Shown here one piece after another: positions 61,393 to 64,000 of a stretch of DNA of 64,000 bases (the stretch's first letter is position 1; each line of letters opens with the position of its first letter). The stretch lies in the NCBI GenBank assembly GCA_903828565.1, contig CAIKMQ010000003.1, positions 62,001 through 126,000 of the forward strand, in the 5' to 3' direction. The notes below the pieces were generated by a model. That model was given only the letters and a program-made list of their open reading frames with translations. It was not told where the DNA came from and did not search any database. The translations under genes were made by a program, and so were the position numbers. This stretch comes from an uncultured Leptolinea sp. (GTDB lineage: Bacteria > Chloroflexota > Anaerolineae > Anaerolineales > Anaerolineaceae).

Positions 61393-62946
61393 ATGACCGC
61401 GGCTATCGTCATTCTCGATTTTGGCTCGCAATACACCCAGCTGATTGCCAGGCGGGTACGCGAACTTTCGGTGTATTGTGAATTATTGCCCCATGACGCG
61501 GATCCGGCCAGGGTACGGGCGTTATCACCCCGCGGTTTCATTCTATCCGGCGGACCCAATTCCGCCTACCAGATGGATGCACCTGCTATTCCGGCTTATG
61601 TCTTTTCGAGCGGGTTGCCGGTGCTGGGGATCTGTTACGGCATGCAAGCCATGGCTCAAGCTCTGGGTGGGCAGGTGGTATCCGGTACCGTCCGTGAATA
61701 CGGGCATGCGATGATCCAGGTGGGCGCAGAAAACCCGTTGCTGTCTGTGGGCGAGCAGACTGTCTGGATGTCGCACGGCGACCGGGTCGAGCAGCTGCCC
61801 GCTGGCTTCTCCTGCCTGGCATCCTCTGCCAACTGCCCTCTGGCTGCAATAGCGGATCTGCGACGGCGGTATTACGGTGTGCAATTCCACCCGGAAGTCA
61901 GGCATACCCCTGGCGGTATGGATCTGCTACGGCGGTTCGTGCGGGAGATCTGTGAGATCACCCCAGATTGGACACCAGATTCCATTATTCGCTCCAGTAT
62001 TGAGAGCATTCGGGCGCAGGTGGGTGATCACCGCGTCCTTTCTGCGGTCAGCGGCGGCGTGGATTCCAGCGTAGCGACCGCGCTGGTTCACCGGGCCATT
62101 GGTAACCAGCTGGACGCTGTCTTTATTAATCACGGATTGCTTCGGCTGGATGAACAAAACCAGGTGGAAAAGGCTTTTCGTAAAGGCTTGCAGATGGATC
62201 TCATCACCGTGGATGCCCGTGACACCTTTCTTGCCAACCTGCGGGGGGTTATCGACCCGGAAGAAAAGCGCAAAGTGATCGGAGAGACCTTCATTCGTCA
62301 GTTTGAGCAGCAGGCACTGCTGCAGGGATCGCCCGATTTTCTGGTGCAGGGCACCATTTACCCCGATGTGGTGGAATCCAGTGCCCCTGAACGCAGCAAA
62401 GGCGTGCGCATCAAAACGCATCACAATGTCGGTGGATTGCCGGAGAGAATGCACTTTCAGCTGATTGAACCGCTGCGCTTTTTATTCAAGGATGAGGTAC
62501 GCAAGGTGGGTGAAGCGCTAGGGTTACCTCATGAACTCGTCTGGCGACAGCCTTTTCCCGGGCCGGGGTTGGCAGTCCGTTGCCTGGGGGAGATCTCGGA
62601 AGACCGATTGGAGAGCCTGCGACAGGCAGACCACATTTTCACTTCTGAACTGGAACGTGCTGGATTATTGAACCTTACCGGTGGAGATGTGGAAAGTGCA
62701 TCACAGGCTTTTGCGGTCCTGCTGCCCGTCCGCTCGGTAGGCGTGATGGGAGACCAACGAACCTATCAGGAAACCTGTGTGCTGAGGGCTGTTTCTACGG
62801 ATGATTTTATGACCGCCAGCTGGACCCGGCTGCCGTATGATCTGCTCTCCGTGGTTTCGAGCCGCATCGTCAATGAAGTACTTGGAATCAACCGGGTGGT
62901 GCTGGATATCACCGGCAAACCACCGGCTACGATCGAATGGGAGTGA
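61393..62946 (+). CDS. guaA: GMP synthase (glutamine-hydrolysing)
   Basis: A 517-residue enzyme making GMP from XMP. The class I glutamine amidotransferase has catalytic Cys81 (Gly-Ile-Cys-Tyr-Gly-Met) with His and Glu in Phe-His-Pro-Glu near 167. The ATP pyrophosphatase has Ser-Gly-Gly-Val-Asp-Ser-Ser near 219, and the C-terminal dimerisation domain ends with Pro-Pro-Ala-Thr-Ile-Glu-Trp-Glu. Leaderless start. The next gene begins 3 bases after its stop. Confidence 0.96.
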   Translation: MTAAIVILDFGSQYTQLIARRVRELSVYCELLPHDADPARVRALSPRGFILSGGPNSAYQMDAPAIPAYVFSSGLPVLGICYGMQAMAQALGGQVVSGTVREYGHAMIQVGAENPLLSVGEQTVWMSHGDRVEQLPAGFSCLASSANCPLAAIADLRRRYYGVQFHPEVRHTPGGMDLLRRFVREICEITPDWTPDSIIRSSIESIRAQVGDHRVLSAVSGGVDSSVATALVHRAIGNQLDAVFINHGLLRLDEQNQVEKAFRKGLQMDLITVDARDTFLANLRGVIDPEEKRKVIGETFIRQFEQQALLQGSPDFLVQGTIYPDVVESSAPERSKGVRIKTHHNVGGLPERMHFQLIEPLRFLFKDEVRKVGEALGLPHELVWRQPFPGPGLAVRCLGEISEDRLESLRQADHIFTSELERAGLLNLTGGDVESASQAFAVLLPVRSVGVMGDQRTYQETCVLRAVSTDDFMTASWTRLPYDLLSVVSSRIVNEVLGINRVVLDITGKPPATIEWE

Positions 62947-62949
62947 CCT

Positions 62950-63906
62950 ATGAATTTCAGTGAGATACTTACACAAGCTTGGAAGATCACCTGGAAGCAC
63001 AAGGTGTTATGGATTTTCGGCATTCTGGCCAGTCTTGGGCAGGGTGGAGGTGGTGGAAGTTCCAATTCCAGGGTGGATGGCAGCAACTATACCGATCTCC
63101 CGACCGAATGGACACATACATTTACGCAGGCATCCAATTACCTCTCACAGGTGGACTGGTGGATCTGGATGCTGGTGGCAATTGTGTTCATTGTGCTGTG
63201 TTTTGTTCTCTATGGGCTTTCTACATTAGGCGAAGTCGGTCTGATCACCGGCACACAGCAAGCCGAGAAGATAGAAGGAAAGCTTCAGTTCAACACAGTT
63301 TTTCGAATGAGCCAGCCATATTTCTGGCGTATTTTTGCCTTCAATTTACTGGCCGGTCTGGCGATCGCGCTGATGATCGTGCTATTGGTGGCGCCATTGG
63401 TCGGATTGGGGATCCTCACGGACGGGATCGCCCTGATTTTCATGATACCGTTGGCATGCGTTGTGATCCTCCCCGGTTCGATCATCCTGGGTATCGTGAT
63501 GCGGCAGGCGGTCATCGCCATGGTGACCGAGAATCTGGGGATGCTCCCTGGCCTTGCCCGTGCCTGGCTGGTCGTCCGGAAGAATCCTGGTCCGGTGGCT
63601 GTGATGGCGATCATTCTGGCTGTGGGCGGCGGTATCGTTGGTTTCATCATTGCCATTCCAGCCGTACTGGCAGTTACCCCGATAATGGTTCCACTGTTTA
63701 CCGGCTCGACAGATATGCTGGTACAGGCAATCCTGGTTTCCGTGGCTCTGATTTGTGCCTATTCACCGATACTACTGCTGGCTTCCGGCATCTTGACGGC
63801 CTTTACCAGTGTTGCCTGGGTACTGACCTACCTGCGGTTGTCTCGACCGGCTGCGGACCAGACACCCGCAGTGGCTGTGCTATCTGAAACTCCTCCCGGA
63901 ATATGA
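62950..63906 (+). CDS. Hypothetical polytopic membrane protein
   Basis: A 318-residue protein with about six transmembrane helices and a short Gly/Ser/Asn-rich external loop after the first. The opening Ala-Trp-Lys-x-Thr-Trp-Lys-His-Lys-Val-Leu-Trp-Ile-Phe-Gly is typical of a group of uncharacterised membrane proteins distantly like glycerophosphodiester phosphodiesterase membrane domains. It shares a transcript with guaA, and its stop overlaps the next start (ATGA). Function unknown. Confidence 0.75.
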   Translation: MNFSEILTQAWKITWKHKVLWIFGILASLGQGGGGGSSNSRVDGSNYTDLPTEWTHTFTQASNYLSQVDWWIWMLVAIVFIVLCFVLYGLSTLGEVGLITGTQQAEKIEGKLQFNTVFRMSQPYFWRIFAFNLLAGLAIALMIVLLVAPLVGLGILTDGIALIFMIPLACVVILPGSIILGIVMRQAVIAMVTENLGMLPGLARAWLVVRKNPGPVAVMAIILAVGGGIVGFIIAIPAVLAVTPIMVPLFTGSTDMLVQAILVSVALICAYSPILLLASGILTAFTSVAWVLTYLRLSRPAADQTPAVAVLSETPPGI

Positions 63907-64000
63907 GAAAAATTGCCCTGTTGTGCCTGTGTTGCTGCCTGCTGCTGCCTGCCGGGGTGGTTGCTGCTGAGGGTGGAGCGGAGGCTGTTCTTTCTGATCT
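63903..64000 (+). CDS. Secreted protein, N-terminal part only (cut by window edge)
   Basis: ATG 63903 overlaps the preceding stop. The 32 visible residues are a signal peptide: Met-Arg-Lys-Ile, a Leu/Cys-rich core with three consecutive cysteines, then Val-Val-Ala-Ala-Glu, a good signal peptidase I site. The mature protein lies outside the window. Confidence 0.7.
   Translation, partial: MRKIALLCLCCCLLLPAGVVAAEGGAEAVLSD

Overview
The window looks like a chromosomal segment of a Chloroflexota bacterium, probably class Anaerolineae. Reasons: the gene repertoire (MutS2, an AmrS-type radical SAM enzyme, a free-standing GlmL-like ATPase, DUF6754-, DUF3467-, DUF177- and DUF6391-type proteins, a prokaryotic translin, Thr/Pro-rich surface proteins), moderately high GC, and many start codons only 6-9 bases downstream of a TATAAT-type -10 box, which points to leaderless transcripts. 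This placement is inferred from gene content; no search was run.

Layout. 1-4.3 kb: edge of a lipoprotein gene, a HAD-like protein, amrS, mutS2. 4.5-10.6 kb (minus strand): a genome-maintenance block, in transcription order ssb, DUF3467, translin, a Cas4/Dna2-like nuclease split over two membrane-anchored polypeptides, then nadK, a zinc-finger membrane protein, recN and a SARP-type regulator. 10.7-17.5 kb: lipoprotein, LysM protein, molybdopterin oxidoreductase, YfcC-type transporter, metG, SGNH hydrolase. 17.6-19.7 kb: tRNA-Gln followed by an AT-rich, probably acquired nuclease-helicase gene (DUF2075/Schlafen-type). 19.9-23.7 kb: glmU, CNNM/CorC protein, cdd, recO. 23.9-28.9 kb: a secreted M23-like protein, a membrane protein, and an ALDH plus GMC oxidase pair. 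29.0-33.7 kb: zinc-ribbon protein, principal sigma factor, DUF177, rdgB, a 45-residue membrane protein, phosphohexomutase. 33.9-40.9 kb: dnaE, pfkA, UPF0173 hydrolase, pepT, ferredoxin. 41.0-43.0 kb: two-component system. 43.0-50.4 kb: an eight-gene cluster of mostly unknown envelope proteins. 50.5-54.0 kb: retropepsin-like protein, histidine phosphatase, PIG-L deacetylase, GT4 glycosyltransferase. 54.0-54.7 kb: a broken PIN-type toxin-antitoxin pair. 54.8-57.9 kb: radA, DUF6391, holA. 58.1-64 kb: MFS transporter, holin-like protein, GH13 amylase, guaA, membrane protein, and the start of a secreted protein.

Best candidates for something undescribed: (1) the 43.0-50.4 kb cluster, which joins a GlmL-like ASKHA ATPase without any mutase to two six-helix membrane proteins, a zinc-ribbon/acidic-linker membrane protein, DUF6754, a beta-barrel/KOW-like protein and an LPTTG-bearing surface protein, behind a near-consensus promoter; (2) the split membrane nuclease, whose four cysteines and active site are shared between two overlapping genes cut at what would be the outer turn of a two-helix hairpin; (3) the tRNA-linked nuclease-helicase gene.

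Convergent gene pairs fall into two classes: four overlap at their 3' ends (three of them share a CTAG or TTAA palindrome as both stop codons), and four are separated by a long hairpin.
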